In this document: positions 17,154 to 18,268 of the stretch, piece by piece | Numbering within the stretch: the first letter of the stretch is position 1 | How the letters are laid out: each line of letters opens with the position of its first letter | Assembly (NCBI GenBank): GCA_044508265.1 | Contig: JBIQIB010000093.1 | Coordinates: 1-18,268 of the forward strand | DNA from: JAEZDP01 sp044508265 | GTDB taxonomy: Bacteria > Acidobacteriota > Vicinamibacteria > Vicinamibacterales > Vicinamibacteraceae | Direction of reading: 5' to 3' | Length of the DNA stretch: 18,268 nucleotides | Translations under genes and position numbers: made by a program | The notes under the pieces: model-generated | Databases searched by the model: none | What the model saw: only the letters and a program-made list of their open reading frames with translations | What the model was told of the DNA's origin: nothing

Positions 17154-17202
17154 TTGGGCTTGCTGGGCGCGACTGTACTATAGGTTGGGGTTCGGGTGCC
17201 AA
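17154..17202. promoter_or_regulatory. Possible divergent promoter region
   Basis: The 54 bases between the two divergent starts hold the only AT-rich patch near here. On the + strand, TTGGGC (17154-17159) and TACTAT (17176-17181) are 16 bases apart, placing a start near 17188 and a very short leader to the ATG at 17202. On the - strand, TATAGT (17182-17177) resembles a -10 and uses the same bases; the best upstream match, TTGGCA (17202-17197), is only 14 bases away, which is short. Overlapping -10 elements would make the two directions compete. This is pattern reading only. Confidence 0.35.
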
Positions 17203-18268
17203 TGGGAAAGCGCGAACTGTTCCTGATCCTTGGCTTCGTCGTCGTCGGAACCGTGCTCTATCAGGCAACGGGTCCGTCGACGCCGAGCGGCGGCGGCTTC
17301 TCCTTCTCCGACGTCGTCCGCGACGTCCGGCGGGAGATGGGCGACCGGTCCGCGATCCGCGAGGTGGAGCGCGAGGGCCACGCCGTGGCGGCCGCGGGCA
17401 TCGAGGCCGTGCGGGTGCGCGACCTGCGCGGACGCGTCCGCGTGACGGCCATCGACGGCGACGACGTCCGCGTGTCGACGACGGTGACCCTGCGTGGCAT
17501 CGACGAGGCGGACCTCGACGAGCTCGAGAACGCGCTGAACGTCCTGGTCGCGCCGGGTGGCGATGCCATCGACGTGGACGTCCATCTCGGCGAGGACGAC
17601 CGGCGTCCCGATCAGACGTTGACCGTCGAAGTGCCGCGGCGTCTGCGGCTCGTGCTCGAAGGGCGCGGGGTCGCGGACGTCCACGGCGTGGCCGGGGTGA
17701 CCCTCGACGACTTCCGCGGCGACGTCACGGTCGTGGGCGTGCACGGCGAAGCGACCGGCTCGCATCGCGAGGGACGCCTCGAGCTCGGCGAGGGCGCGCG
17801 CGTGGAACTGGAGACGCGCCGCAGCACCCTCCGCCTGGTGCGTCCGGCGTCGGCCACGCTCGACCTCGAGGCGTCGGACGTCGAGGTGATGGACGCCCAG
17901 GGCCCGGTGGAGATCAGTCAGGAGCGGTGCACGCTGGAAGTGCTGGGAGGCACCGGCCCGGTGTCGATCAAGGGCAGCGGCGGCACGCTGAAGCTGCGCG
18001 ACGTCGGCAGCCCCGTCGACATCGACGCCGAGCGCCTGACGGTGTCGCTCATCATGCGTGAGCCGGCACCCGTCACGCTCGCAGTCGAGGCCGACGACGT
18101 GGACGTCACGCTGCCGGATGGGGGGCTGACGCTCGACGCCCGCGTCGAGGATGGCGAGTTGCGTGCGCCCGCCGGCGTCACGCCGACGCGCGATGGGTCG
18201 ACGTGGACGGCATCGGCCGCGCTCGAGGGCGGTGGGCCGCGCGTCGAACTCGCCGTCTCGCGCGGCAC
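17202..18268 (+). CDS. DUF4097-type beta-repeat protein, 3' truncated by window edge
   Basis: An open frame of 355 codons with no stop before the window ends, so the gene is partial. A short hydrophobic N-terminal segment (about residues 6-20, after M-G-K-R-E-L) acts as a signal peptide or membrane anchor. From about residue 65 the sequence is a chain of short beta strands alternating with small turns rich in Gly and Asp (for example RVRVTAIDGDDVRVSTTV at 78-95, LTVEVPRRLRLVLEG at 140-154 and VSIKGSGGTLKLRDVG at 254-269), the pattern of DUF4097/adhesin-head-like right-handed beta repeats. The protein is acidic and almost lysine-free in this part. The role is unknown; a cell-envelope or surface location is inferred. 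A GTG two codons upstream (17196) is an alternative start. It diverges from the flippase gene. Confidence 0.82.
   Translation, partial: MGKRELFLILGFVVVGTVLYQATGPSTPSGGGFSFSDVVRDVRREMGDRSAIREVEREGHAVAAAGIEAVRVRDLRGRVRVTAIDGDDVRVSTTVTLRGIDEADLDELENALNVLVAPGGDAIDVDVHLGEDDRRPDQTLTVEVPRRLRLVLEGRGVADVHGVAGVTLDDFRGDVTVVGVHGEATGSHREGRLELGEGARVELETRRSTLRLVRPASATLDLEASDVEVMDAQGPVEISQERCTLEVLGGTGPVSIKGSGGTLKLRDVGSPVDIDAERLTVSLIMREPAPVTLAVEADDVDVTLPDGGLTLDARVEDGELRAPAGVTPTRDGSTWTASAALEGGGPRVELAVSRG

Noticed and set aside
17183..17202. A TGGCAC on the - strand resembling the -24 half of a sigma-54 promoter before the flippase gene.
   Set aside because: The required -12 element is absent: the bases at the right spacing are C-rich and lack the GC of TTGC.

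Overview
The window is an 18.3 kb piece of a very GC-rich (about 70 % by eye), tightly packed bacterial chromosome containing one 100-base run of N (1709-1808), which marks a scaffold join in a draft or metagenome assembly. The gene set (a DUF4390 protein followed by an NtrY/NtrX pair, a zinc-ribbon RDD protein, a DUF4097 protein and a secreted P1-family peptidase) together with the base composition suggests an Acidobacteriota member, possibly Vicinamibacteria. That is an inference from gene content; there is no rRNA or marker comparison here to confirm it.

Layout. At the left, on the + strand, a sodium/solute symporter overlaps by one base a 62-residue two-helix membrane protein. This pair converges on the N run. 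From the right side of the N run to 17147, fifteen genes lie head to tail on the - strand with junctions from a 20-base overlap to 66 bases. In transcription order they are: a flippase-like membrane protein, nrdR, a DUF4390 protein, an NtrY-like histidine kinase and an NtrX-like sigma-54 activator; then, after a 66-base spacer with a possible promoter, a zinc-ribbon RDD membrane protein, pgpA, cinA, plsY, gpsA, ftsY, ribD, ribE, ribBA and a secreted DmpA/P1-family peptidase. At the right edge a + strand DUF4097 (adhesin-like beta-repeat) gene diverges from the flippase gene and runs off the window.

How the genes work together. gpsA (glycerol-3-phosphate supply), plsY (first acylation) and pgpA (last step of phosphatidylglycerol synthesis) form a phospholipid block. 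ftsY supports membrane protein insertion. ribD, ribE and ribBA cover every riboflavin step except lumazine synthase (ribH) and the intermediate dephosphorylation. NtrY/NtrX with its DUF4390 neighbour is a two-component system sensing an unknown signal. Many junctions are TGATG, ATGA or GTGA overlaps, which points to translational coupling along the convoy.

No non-genic stretch exceeds 100 bases. I see no tRNA, rRNA, CRISPR array, insertion sequence, phage gene, riboswitch or clear intrinsic terminator. Most of the window is conserved housekeeping sequence. The parts most worth a second look are the symporter microprotein and unusual cation-site residues, the flippase/nrdR/DUF4390/ntrYX block, the zinc-ribbon RDD protein, the peptidase at the end of the rib genes, and the truncated DUF4097 gene.
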